Source: Planctomycetia bacterium (GTDB lineage Bacteria > Planctomycetota > UBA11346). From it: a stretch of 12,443 nt of DNA. A program made the position numbers and the translations under genes. Numbering within the stretch: position 1 is the first letter of the stretch; each line of letters opens with the position of its first letter. The stretch spans positions 1 through 12,443 of the forward strand of contig SYDV01000377.1 of the NCBI GenBank assembly GCA_005801395.1, given 5' to 3'. Below are positions 1-6,254 of the stretch, in pieces. The notes under the pieces were generated by a model. The model was not told where the DNA came from, did no database searches, and saw only the letters and a program-made list of their open reading frames with translations.

Positions 1-138
1 ACAATGCGGGAAAGATCGCTAATCGCATAAGACCTCCAAACAACCAGTGATACGGTCTAACAACGACTGACGGCTGATGCAACGAACCCTCGACGATTGT
101 ACGAAGTCCACCGTTACTCACACCAAAACCAAGAAACC

Positions 139-175
139 AAAAAAAAACACCCCTTAGTCATTCGACCAAGGGGCG
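139..175 (-). terminator. Rho-independent terminator of tRNA-His
   Basis: Read on the minus strand, a 12-bp stem (CGCCCCTTGGTC paired with GACTAAGGGGTG, including two G-U pairs) closes a GAAT tetraloop and is followed by nine Ts. It begins 15 bases after the encoded CCA end of the tRNA-His gene, which makes it the natural terminator for that transcript. Confidence 0.93.
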
Positions 176-190
176 TTACTTACAACAACT

Positions 191-268
191 TGGGGTCCCC
201 GACGGGGCTCGAACCCGCTACCTCCAGAACCACAATCTAGCGCTCTAGCCAAATGAGCTACGGGAACC
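191..268 (-). tRNA. tRNA-His (anticodon GTG)
   Basis: A complete cloverleaf can be folded on the minus strand. The acceptor stem GTTCCCG pairs with CGGGGAC with one G-U pair. The D arm is GCTC/GAGC, the anticodon stem CTAGA/TCTGG encloses the loop TTGTGGT with anticodon GTG, and the T arm is GCGGG/CCCGT around TTCGAGC. The 3' CCA is encoded (191-193). The histidine identity pair is present: G-1 is encoded at 268 opposite the discriminator C73 at 194, the element read by histidyl-tRNA synthetase. The gene stands alone with its own promoter and terminator, divergent from the COG3014 lipoprotein gene. Confidence 0.97.
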
Positions 269-284
269 ACGTTGTGGGGGGCAG

Positions 285-312
285 AAGGTAGGAGCCATGT
301 TTGGTGTGTCAA
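285..312 (-). promoter_or_regulatory. Promoter of tRNA-His
   Basis: On the minus strand a perfect -35 box TTGACA (307-312) is followed after 16 bases by TACCTT (285-290), an imperfect -10 box. The predicted start would lie about ten bases before G-1 of the tRNA, which suits a tRNA gene with a short 5' leader for RNase P. The weak -10 and 16-base spacing lower certainty. Confidence 0.7.
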
Positions 313-389
313 CGCGGGGACCGCACGAGGAAGCACACGCACCAACCTAGACTGGGCGATGATGTCGGGCACTCTACACAACTATCACT

Positions 390-2228
390 ATGAGCGCCCG
401 ATTCTCGATCTTATCAGCTCGATTAACTAATCGCCACTGGACCCTTCCAGTGCTGGGGATGGGGCTCTTGTTATTGCCCGGTTGTTTTACCCCGCGCACC
501 GCCGACGCCATGCGGGTTGAATCGATGAAAGCGGTGATGGAAAACCAGCAGGCAACCGCCGTTGGTACGTTGAACGAATTATATGAAAGTCATCTGACTG
601 GCGAGATTGCGGAAGTCGGTGGTTCACCAACGACAACAGATAAAATTAATGCCAAACAATCCTTGTTGTGGCATATGGAACGTGGCTTAGTTGATCATGT
701 GTTCGGCGATTTGCTAAATAGCAATGTACATTTGGATCGCGCCGGAGAATTAGTCGATGAACGGCGCACAAAAACCCTCGTCACCGAAGTCGGTACTTTT
801 GCTGCGAATGATACAATTCGAGATTTCCCAGGCACCGCGTTTGAGCATACCCAAGTTGATTATTATCGCGCCCTGAACCGCGTATTGCAGGCAGAACAGC
901 GCGAAGGCATTTATTTACCAACACATATTTTAGCACCTTTACCACCGAAACCCAACGAGAAGCGACCAGAACCAACCACCCTATGGACGCTCAACGGTAA
1001 CGATGGGGTATCGGCGGCGGATAATTATGATCGCGCCATTAATTTTTCGCGGCGCATGACTATTAATCAATTACAAGAAACCAAAGAAGCTGCCGGTAGC
1101 AATCGCTATAATGATGATCCCTTTGCTCGTTTTTTAGCCGCTACGCTCACTTATGCGCCCAAAATTGGTGATCGCGCCGAAGCCAACCGTCAGTTTGCCG
1201 ATGTGATGCTCAAAAAATCCATGGAAGGCTATACCAAACAAGCGGAAATACTCACTGGTAAACAACCGTTCCGCTATGAAGTCTCACGCCGGCCGGAAAC
1301 GGTTGAGCGTATGTATATTCGCCATTGTCGCGCCTATGACCCTGAGGCATTTGAAAGATCCCTGTCTCAATATGGCTTGTCTGCCACTGATCCACGAATA
1401 CAAAATGCGGCATTACCAGCTGGTCATGGATCCATCTTAGTCCTGAATCACGTGGGCTATATTACCCATCCCGAAGTGCTCGACATTCGCTTTGTCGCAG
1501 CGCAATTCAGCGGTTCGCAAAGTCCCACGCCCGCACAAGCTGCCCAAGGGCATACCTCGTCTAAATTTTATATCGGTGCCGTGGCCTTTTGGGCTACGGG
1601 TCCAGGCAGTGACGTGGTAAAAACCTGGGGTGCTCTTCCGATCCCAAGCGATCTCGTGCAAAAACTCATTGCCCCAGGCGGAGCAGCCTTCATCGGCTTC
1701 GCCATTCCCGTGCACGATGTGGATCGCCCCATTTTACCACCGGGCACCGTGCGGGCGCGCCCAGCCGGTTCGACTTCACAAGCTGGCGACTTCGCTAAGC
1801 CGTTAGAAGTATTAACCGACCTGGATGCTTATGCCCGTGCGACGCTGAAAGATGATCAACCAGGCGTATTAGCTAAGACCATGATTCGCACCGCAGCGAA
1901 GCAAACCGCCGTTGCATTAGCCAGCCATGAAGTGGAAAAACGAAACAAGGATAAAGATGGTGTAGGACAATTGTTAGGACTGGCCGTCAATCTGATCGGT
2001 AGTGCGGCAATGACCTTTAGTGAAGTCGCCGATACCCGCGCCTGGACCACGCTTCCAGATCACATTTCTGGCACCTTATTAGATCTGCCCGCTGGTCGTT
2101 ATACCCTCACCATTGATACCGTTCTCGGTCCCGTCGAATGCGGCGGAGTTATCGTTGAACCTGGCCGCGTCGTGGTGGTACCAGTACGCACCTTCCCTGA
2201 ACCATTGCGCTACCGCAGTGGTCAATAA
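390..2228 (+). CDS. COG3014-family lipoprotein of unknown function
   Basis: A 612-residue predicted lipoprotein. The N-terminus has basic residues, a hydrophobic stretch and the lipobox LLPGC, with lipidated Cys32, so the protein should be anchored in a membrane facing the periplasm. Segments recall the COG3014 family: a repeat-like helical region around residues 88-177 (LLWHMERG, then FAANDTIRDFPGTAFEH and YRALNRVLQ), a central strand-rich part (GSILVLNHVGY, about 345), and a C-terminal segment with ADTRAWTTLP and LPAGRYTL (about 550-575). At 612 residues it is longer than the roughly 400-480 I recall for the family. It lies 33 bases upstream of an LpoB homologue; this pairing is known from proteobacteria and suggests a role beside PBP activation, but no activity is established. 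The start lacks a clear Shine-Dalgarno sequence; it is chosen because later ATGs would remove the basic signal-peptide region. Confidence 0.82.
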   Translation: MSARFSILSARLTNRHWTLPVLGMGLLLLPGCFTPRTADAMRVESMKAVMENQQATAVGTLNELYESHLTGEIAEVGGSPTTTDKINAKQSLLWHMERGLVDHVFGDLLNSNVHLDRAGELVDERRTKTLVTEVGTFAANDTIRDFPGTAFEHTQVDYYRALNRVLQAEQREGIYLPTHILAPLPPKPNEKRPEPTTLWTLNGNDGVSAADNYDRAINFSRRMTINQLQETKEAAGSNRYNDDPFARFLAATLTYAPKIGDRAEANRQFADVMLKKSMEGYTKQAEILTGKQPFRYEVSRRPETVERMYIRHCRAYDPEAFERSLSQYGLSATDPRIQNAALPAGHGSILVLNHVGYITHPEVLDIRFVAAQFSGSQSPTPAQAAQGHTSSKFYIGAVAFWATGPGSDVVKTWGALPIPSDLVQKLIAPGGAAFIGFAIPVHDVDRPILPPGTVRARPAGSTSQAGDFAKPLEVLTDLDAYARATLKDDQPGVLAKTMIRTAAKQTAVALASHEVEKRNKDKDGVGQLLGLAVNLIGSAAMTFSEVADTRAWTTLPDHISGTLLDLPAGRYTLTIDTVLGPVECGGVIVEPGRVVVVPVRTFPEPLRYRSGQ

Positions 2229-2261
2229 CCATACGCTTCTCAACAGCACAAGGAAACCCGC

Positions 2262-2879
2262 ATGCGTCCCCTGACTTTCACGATCGCCGCCACACTCGTT
2301 CTCCCCCTCAGCCTAGCGCTGATGACCAGCTGCGGAGGCGGCACTCAAGTAACTCGCACAGAATCCAATGCGGTTCGCGATTTGTCCGGTAATTGGAACG
2401 CGACCGATAGCCGCGTCACCGCCGAAGCGATGATCGCTGACTGCGTGTCGCGCCCATGGATGGAAAATTTTACCAAAGCCAATAATCGCCCACCGGTGGT
2501 TAAAGTTGGCCGCGTTAAAGTGGTGACGAATGGCGATGTCGTAAATACCGAAATCTTCACCAATGATTTAGTGCGCTCGCTCATCAACAGCGGTAAAGCC
2601 GAAGCGGTTGCCTCAACCAGCGAAGTCGATCAAGCACGCGAAGAACGCAAACAACAAGATGTGAACGCCAGCGAAGCGACGCGCAAAGAAGGTTTCCAAG
2701 AAACCGGCGCCGATTTCCTCATCATCGGAACCATCAATGTACAAGACGATCAAGCCGATGGGAAAATGCAAAAATTCTATTCCACCGATTTGAAAATGAC
2801 TGACATTAAAACACAAAAACAAGTGTGGATCGGTAATCACAAAATCGCCAAAGACGTGACGCGCTCAAATTATAAATAA
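2262..2879 (+). CDS. lpoB: LpoB-like penicillin-binding protein activator lipoprotein
   Basis: A 205-residue predicted lipoprotein with signal peptide and lipobox MTSC (Cys24). The rest matches the LpoB family (PF13036 type): LSGNWNATDSR after the anchor, VVKVGRVK and the later IFTNDLVRSLINSG, GADFLIIGTINVQDD, and a C-terminal KQVWIGNHKIAKD ending in RSNYK. In Escherichia coli LpoB spans the periplasm from the outer membrane to stimulate the bifunctional cell-wall synthase PBP1b; distant homologues are assumed to act on class A PBPs too. The ATG has a good ribosome site (AAGGAAA just upstream). It follows the COG3014 gene closely and ends before a strong terminator, so the two probably form one transcript. 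Whether it has a PBP1b-type partner in this organism cannot be judged here, so the symbol denotes family rather than proven orthology. Confidence 0.88.
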   Translation: MRPLTFTIAATLVLPLSLALMTSCGGGTQVTRTESNAVRDLSGNWNATDSRVTAEAMIADCVSRPWMENFTKANNRPPVVKVGRVKVVTNGDVVNTEIFTNDLVRSLINSGKAEAVASTSEVDQAREERKQQDVNASEATRKEGFQETGADFLIIGTINVQDDQADGKMQKFYSTDLKMTDIKTQKQVWIGNHKIAKDVTRSNYK

Positions 2880-2901
2880 TCGCTTACTTGTTAAGACAAC
2901 A

Positions 2902-2934
2902 AAAAGCGCCGGCCAATTGGTCGGCGCTTTTTTA
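2902..2934 (+). terminator. Rho-independent terminator after the LpoB gene
   Basis: A 10-bp stem (AGCGCCGGCC with GGTCGGCGCT, one G-T pair) closes an AATT loop and runs into six Ts; five As precede the stem, so it could also stop transcription from the opposite strand. It starts 22 bases after the stop of the LpoB-like gene. Confidence 0.95.
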
Positions 2935-2993
2935 TTAACACCAGATATTCATTTTATTTTCAGTGATGTATGAACTAGCTTGGTTAGCTGGAG

Positions 2994-2999
2994 TATAAG
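2994..2999 (+). promoter_or_regulatory. Candidate -10 box for the secreted protein/ECF operon
   Basis: TATAAG matches the sigma-70 -10 consensus in five of six positions and lies in the 210-base gap between the terminator and the operon. The matching -35 region (near 2971) is poor. A GGAAC at 3013-3017 could instead be an ECF-type -35 element for self-activation by the operon's own sigma factor, but no convincing -10 follows it. The promoter remains undecided. Confidence 0.3.
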
Positions 3000-3110
3000 T
3001 AGGTCAATGAACGGAACGGTCTTCGACCTTTTGCACTAGGTGCACCAGCGACATTGTTGCCCACAACCATCGCCATGGGCAAATCCCATGTAACCAAGCC
3101 CTCAGCCAGC

Positions 3111-3140
3111 GGTAACTCAAGTAACCAATCAGGAGTTATC
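3111..3140 (+). promoter_or_regulatory. Candidate hairpin covering the ribosome binding site
   Basis: GGTAACTC (3111-3118) can pair over eight positions, with one G-U, with GAGTTATC (3133-3140) across a 14-base loop. The second arm contains part of the Shine-Dalgarno AGGAG (3131-3135) that serves the ATG at 3144, so folding would hide the ribosome site. A second hairpin (CATGGG/CCCATG, 3074-3090) and a small palindrome TGCAC-TAG-GTGCA (3032-3044) lie further up the leader. Confidence 0.35.
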
Positions 3141-3143
3141 ACC

Positions 3144-3989
3144 ATGCGTGGAATCCTAACGCTCGCTTTATTCACAGCATTAAGCACCGTCTTTAGCACC
3201 TCAGCTACGGCGGCATTAGTTGCTGACATTAATTTAGATCGCGTACGCGAGGCTCCGGAAGCCGATGCCGTGCGTGAACGATTGGAAGCGGTTATGCCCG
3301 CAACTATGCAAGAACGCATTGCTGCGTTAGCACAAGCCTTTGATTGTGATCCACGGCGTGATTTACATCGCGTGGTATTTAATTATCCCGATCACGGCGC
3401 CGCAACTTTGCGCTTAGTCGGATTACCCGCTACGCGCATCGCCGAAGCCTTAGCGAAAAAAGGCGATGGTATTCCTGTCCTGGGTGGTCTGACTGGTTAT
3501 CCGTTACCAAATCGTCCCCAGGCGGTGATGGTCGCGATCAATGACAGCGAAATGTTAATTGGTCGCGCGGATGCACTCAGTAGTGAAACCGCTGCGCCAC
3601 CAAGCCTCGCACCCATGAATAAAGAATTAGCGCTCCATCTACGCTTGATTCCATCATACAAACCACGTGCCGAAATTATGACCTTGGTGCGTTCATTGAC
3701 GCTCACGGCGAATGGACAAGGAAATATCGTGATAGATGCATCGGCACACAATCATGCCGACGCCAACGAATTAGAACGACGTATGGAAGTGGTTAAAAAC
3801 TTGGCCAATATTGGTGCTGAGGGTTTACTGCCTGGCCTGACTCGCGCTAAACAGTTTTTAGATGCCAGTGTTATGAGACGCGAAGAAGACCGTATTATCA
3901 TCACCATCGATATGCCGGAAGAATTACGCAAAGCCGCCATTGAACGAATGATCAGTCGCGTTGAACAACGCATGGGACAGGGAAAATAA
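3144..3989 (+). CDS. Secreted protein of unknown function, first gene of the ECF sigma operon
   Basis: A 281-residue protein that I do not assign to a family. The ATG at 3144 is preferred over an in-frame ATG at 3054 because it follows AGGAG at a good distance and gives a clean Sec signal peptide (hydrophobic LTLALFTAL, cleavage probably after SATA or one residue on, near residue 23). The mature part is soluble, mixed alpha/beta, with a TLRLVGLPATRIAEAL segment, a middle LALHLRLIPSY strand region and a charged helical end (EELRKAAIERMISRVEQRMG). There are no further membrane segments and only one cysteine, so it should be free in the periplasm or outside. It ends five bases before the ECF sigma gene. 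By position it could be a sensor or modulator of the sigma factor or a structural product; that is inference only. Confidence 0.8.
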   Translation: MRGILTLALFTALSTVFSTSATAALVADINLDRVREAPEADAVRERLEAVMPATMQERIAALAQAFDCDPRRDLHRVVFNYPDHGAATLRLVGLPATRIAEALAKKGDGIPVLGGLTGYPLPNRPQAVMVAINDSEMLIGRADALSSETAAPPSLAPMNKELALHLRLIPSYKPRAEIMTLVRSLTLTANGQGNIVIDASAHNHADANELERRMEVVKNLANIGAEGLLPGLTRAKQFLDASVMRREEDRIIITIDMPEELRKAAIERMISRVEQRMGQGK

Positions 3990-3994
3990 AAGCG

Positions 3995-4726
3995 ATGCCC
4001 TCCGCCCTGAGCGATCGCCTGCCAACACTAGCGAACGGATTTCCATCCGACACGCTGAGGCATCATGCCCAGACACGACAGGCATCTATGAGCAGCAACA
4101 CAGCGGACACCCGCGGTGTTGCTAATGCCGTGGGCGATGCTGCTGGCCAAACAGCAGAGCGTGACCGCGCTGATGTCGCTTTGGTTTTAGCCGGAGCTGT
4201 CGATCACTTTGCCATTCTTGTTGATCGTCACCAAGGTCGCATCATCAGCTATTTGGCGCGCCTAGTTGGCCGCAGCAATGCTGAGGACTTAACCCAGGAT
4301 ACGTTTGTGCGCGCTTATCAGGCCCTTGATCGCTTTGATCCGAGGTATCCCTTTCGCGGCTGGCTACTCGTTATCGCCAGTCGGCTCGCCGCCAATCATA
4401 CCACAAAACGACGAGAAATAGCGGTGGGACAACACAACGATGTGCCCCACACGAATGAAACACAAAATCCTGCGCAACAAGTATCCGAACAAGACGCCGT
4501 TGCCCATTTGCAGCGCTGTATCAATAACGCCCTCGCCAGTCTGCCGACCGACTCGCGCGCACTTTATGAATTACGTTTTCGTCAAGAGTTAAGCTTGAGC
4601 GAACTTGCGCACCATTTCAGCGTCAGTGAAAATGTCATTAAAGTGCGAATACATCGTTTGCGTTTACAACTCGCCAATAAACTTGGCGTGCCTCTTATGC
4701 AAACCAATTCAACCCAGGCCGAGTGA
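3995..4726 (+). CDS. ECF-subfamily RNA polymerase sigma factor
   Basis: A group IV (extracytoplasmic function) sigma factor that should direct RNA polymerase to a small regulon. Region 2 lies at about residues 66-138, with HQGRIISYLARL, NAEDLTQDTFVRAYQAL and the -10-binding end FRGWLLVIASRLAANH. A variable linker follows, then region 4 at about 168-225 with LASLPTDSRALYELRF and the -35 helix-turn-helix SLSELAHHFSVSENVIKVR. The first 60 residues are polar and uncharacteristic; an in-frame ATG at 4088 would give 212 residues, closer to the family norm, but has no better ribosome site than the ATG at 3995 (AGGGA, 11 bases upstream). It is five bases after the secreted-protein gene and followed by two membrane-protein genes, an order that fits a sigma factor controlled by a membrane anti-sigma factor. 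Confidence 0.93.
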   Translation: MPSALSDRLPTLANGFPSDTLRHHAQTRQASMSSNTADTRGVANAVGDAAGQTAERDRADVALVLAGAVDHFAILVDRHQGRIISYLARLVGRSNAEDLTQDTFVRAYQALDRFDPRYPFRGWLLVIASRLAANHTTKRREIAVGQHNDVPHTNETQNPAQQVSEQDAVAHLQRCINNALASLPTDSRALYELRFRQELSLSELAHHFSVSENVIKVRIHRLRLQLANKLGVPLMQTNSTQAE

Positions 4727-4737
4727 GGAGCATCACC

Positions 4738-5085
4738 ATGACATCACCACATGAACTATGGCAGTTGCTTGATCACCCGCCGGCCGATGTCGATGCGCCG
4801 CGCAATCCGGTTCTAACCGCGCAGGTCATGGCACGCATTGCAGACCAGCAAATATCCCCGCGCAGCAATCAACCAGTTTTCCACTGGATAATTATTGCCG
4901 TCTTTATTCTCGCTGGCGTTGCCGTCATGCCGAATACGAACTTAACTGGCGTCAACGATGTCACCATGGATGGCGGATTAAGTGGCGCGGTTGCGTTTTT
5001 TGATCCCGACACCCTAATTGAAATCGTGATCGGGGCGATTATCGCCAGCATCACGTTAGCCCTCACTTGGCGGAGACTTATATGA
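4738..5085 (+). CDS. Small two-helix membrane protein, candidate anti-sigma factor
   Basis: A 115-residue protein with a soluble N-terminal part of about 46 residues (HELWQLLDHPP, then a helix PVLTAQVMARIADQQ) and two predicted membrane helices, about 48-64 (FHWIIIAVFILAGVAVM) and 92-111 (TLIEIVIGAIIASITLAL). The start at 4738 is chosen because AGGAG sits just after the sigma factor stop, in ideal position; an upstream GTG at 4723 would put the ribosome site inside the gene. Its place directly behind an ECF sigma gene, and a cytoplasmic N-terminus in front of a membrane helix, fit an anti-sigma factor. However, the HxxxCxxC zinc motif of the common ZAS anti-sigma domain is absent, and no family is recognised. 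It overlaps the next gene by ATGA. Confidence 0.72.
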   Translation: MTSPHELWQLLDHPPADVDAPRNPVLTAQVMARIADQQISPRSNQPVFHWIIIAVFILAGVAVMPNTNLTGVNDVTMDGGLSGAVAFFDPDTLIEIVIGAIIASITLALTWRRLI

Positions 5086-5669
5086 GTGACATAAAATCCG
5101 ATCCGCTCGGCCTCGGCGGCCCAGCCGTCAACCCACCGATGGGCGGTCATCATTGGCCGGAACAAATGGATCGGATCAACAAAGCGCAAGAATTAGCCTT
5201 AGGCGCGGTGCCCTATGTCGGATTATTGATTGGCATTTTTGGCATGGCTCTGCTGTGGATGATGCTAGCCCCAAATCGCCAACGCCTCGCTGTCGATCGT
5301 TTACGACAGGCACCTATCACTTGTTTTGTCGTTGGTTTTTTTGTCTGGAGCATCCCAGCCATATTTTTAGCCTTCGTTTTGATTAAATTCGGTGAAACGC
5401 GGCTACGCGGTCAAATCCTACTTGGTTTATGGGTGTTTTTTTGGGCTGGAGCTGGTTACGCCGTTTGTGCCCGCGCTTTGGGTGAACGCTTACTCAGTGA
5501 TCGCGGACCAGTCGCGCAAACCGCTCTCGGGCTAACTGGTTTAGTGATGCCGCTCTTTACCCTGATTGGCTTACCCGTCTTGTTGATTAGTGCGCCACTC
5601 GGTGTCGGCGCGTGGTTGACTGCGGGCAGGAAAAAAGCCGCCTTGGCAGAAAATACGCCAACAAACTAA
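5082..5669 (+). CDS. Multi-pass membrane protein of unknown function
   Basis: A 195-residue protein with a proline- and glycine-rich N-terminus (about 38 residues) followed by four or five predicted membrane helices: about 40-62 (ALGAVPYVGLLIGIFGMALL), 78-101 (FVVGFFVWSIPAIFLAFVLI), 111-130 (ILLGLWVFFWAGAGYAV) and a hydrophobic stretch at 152-186 that may cross once or twice. The ATG overlaps the stop of the preceding gene (ATGA) with GGAG upstream, so translation is likely coupled. I see no catalytic or transport motif. As the last gene of the ECF operon it may help sense or transmit an envelope signal, or be a target of the sigma factor. No convincing terminator follows. Confidence 0.75.
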   Translation: MSDIKSDPLGLGGPAVNPPMGGHHWPEQMDRINKAQELALGAVPYVGLLIGIFGMALLWMMLAPNRQRLAVDRLRQAPITCFVVGFFVWSIPAIFLAFVLIKFGETRLRGQILLGLWVFFWAGAGYAVCARALGERLLSDRGPVAQTALGLTGLVMPLFTLIGLPVLLISAPLGVGAWLTAGRKKAALAENTPTN

Positions 5670-5748
5670 CAAGCGATCCCTTCACTGATTTAATTATTAT
5701 TTATCGCTCCACGAGAGATCTAAAACCAGCAACGACGGTTTCCACTGT

Positions 5749-5771
5749 TTCTACTACTTCTACTACTACCA
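5749..5771. repeat. TAC/TTC triplet repeat carrying tandem stop codons
   Basis: A short run of TAC-like triplets on the plus strand (TAC TAC TTC TAC TAC TAC CAC). On the minus strand the same bases give five in-frame TAG codons among six, at the end of the DUF4190-like gene. It lies in the 96-base gap between two convergent genes. Confidence 0.75.
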
Positions 5772-6089
5772 CAAAAGCACGGGTTCCACATGGACCGGTT
5801 GATGTGCTGCTGCAGATGCAATGGCGCCAATGATGGCAAACCAAAATAAGGCCCACAAGGTTGAGACCAACGACATCGTAATACCAATGATACCGGTAAC
5901 CAAACCGGCAACCGGCAAACTGGTCACTTGGTAACGATCTTGATCTGCACGCAAGAAACTGTCCGCGCGCCGAGATTGTATCGTAGCAATCATGCCTAAT
6001 AGCATGCCGAACAACGGCACCAAGCCGGTGATTAACGCACAAATACCAAAAACGAGACTCGCGACTGCGCCCGGAGGATGTGGTTTCAT
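5766..6089 (-). CDS. DUF4190-like small membrane protein
   Basis: A 107-residue protein with the two-helix layout of DUF4190 proteins: GAVASLVFGICALITG... GMLLGMIATIQSRRA (helices within about 7-36), a polar stretch (about 37-55), then AGLVTGIIGITMSLVS and a long hydrophobic segment to about residue 92. The family is widespread in Gram-positive and PVC bacteria and has no established function. This frame is preferred over two overlapping minus-strand frames because it alone has the family pattern and an orderly start. No clear Shine-Dalgarno precedes the ATG. It converges on the ECF operon and diverges from the large secreted protein gene. Confidence 0.75.
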   Translation of the reverse strand: MKPHPPGAVASLVFGICALITGLVPLFGMLLGMIATIQSRRADSFLRADQDRYQVTSLPVAGLVTGIIGITMSLVSTLWALFWFAIIGAIASAAAHQPVHVEPVLLW

Positions 6090-6115
6090 GGCCCGGATGT
6101 TCTAACAAGTAGTCG

Positions 6116-6132
6116 CAGGCGCAACACGCCTG
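6116..6132. repeat. Inverted repeat in the divergent intergenic region
   Basis: CAGGCG and CGCCTG form a perfect 6-bp stem with a CAACA loop. It lies 27 bases before the DUF4190-like start and lacks a T run, so it is not a normal terminator; it could be an operator or a 5' UTR hairpin. Confidence 0.4.
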
Positions 6133-6161
6133 TTCACTTAACTCCCACTATGTTCAATTGA

Positions 6162-6183
6162 CCGCCACTGGCACGGGTGGCGG
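6162..6183. promoter_or_regulatory. CCGCCAC/GTGGCGG inverted repeat between divergent genes
   Basis: Perfect 7-bp arms (CCGCCAC at 6162-6168, GTGGCGG at 6177-6183) are separated by eight bases. It overlaps a -35-like TTGACC (6158-6163), but no good -10 follows. Position between the divergent starts at 6089 and 6255 makes a regulatory site plausible. Confidence 0.4.
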
Positions 6184-6254
6184 GATCGTTGAATGATGTT
6201 AGAAAGCCACCCATCTCTCTTGCTGACTGAACGTACGCACCACAAAGGATAATT

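Noticed and set aside
2984..3319. A 111-codon minus-strand frame across the ECF operon leader
   Set aside because: It runs antisense into the signal peptide region of the secreted protein, has low-complexity Ser/Arg/Ala composition and no family resemblance.
5723..5741. AAACC/GGTTT hairpin as a terminator between the convergent genes
   Set aside because: Only five mostly A-T pairs with a nine-base loop, and at best a short T run on one side; too weak to call.
5701..6108. A longer minus-strand frame (135 codons) covering the DUF4190-like gene
   Set aside because: Its composition is irregular (many Cys, Arg, His), whereas the 107-codon frame in the same place shows the two-helix DUF4190 pattern.
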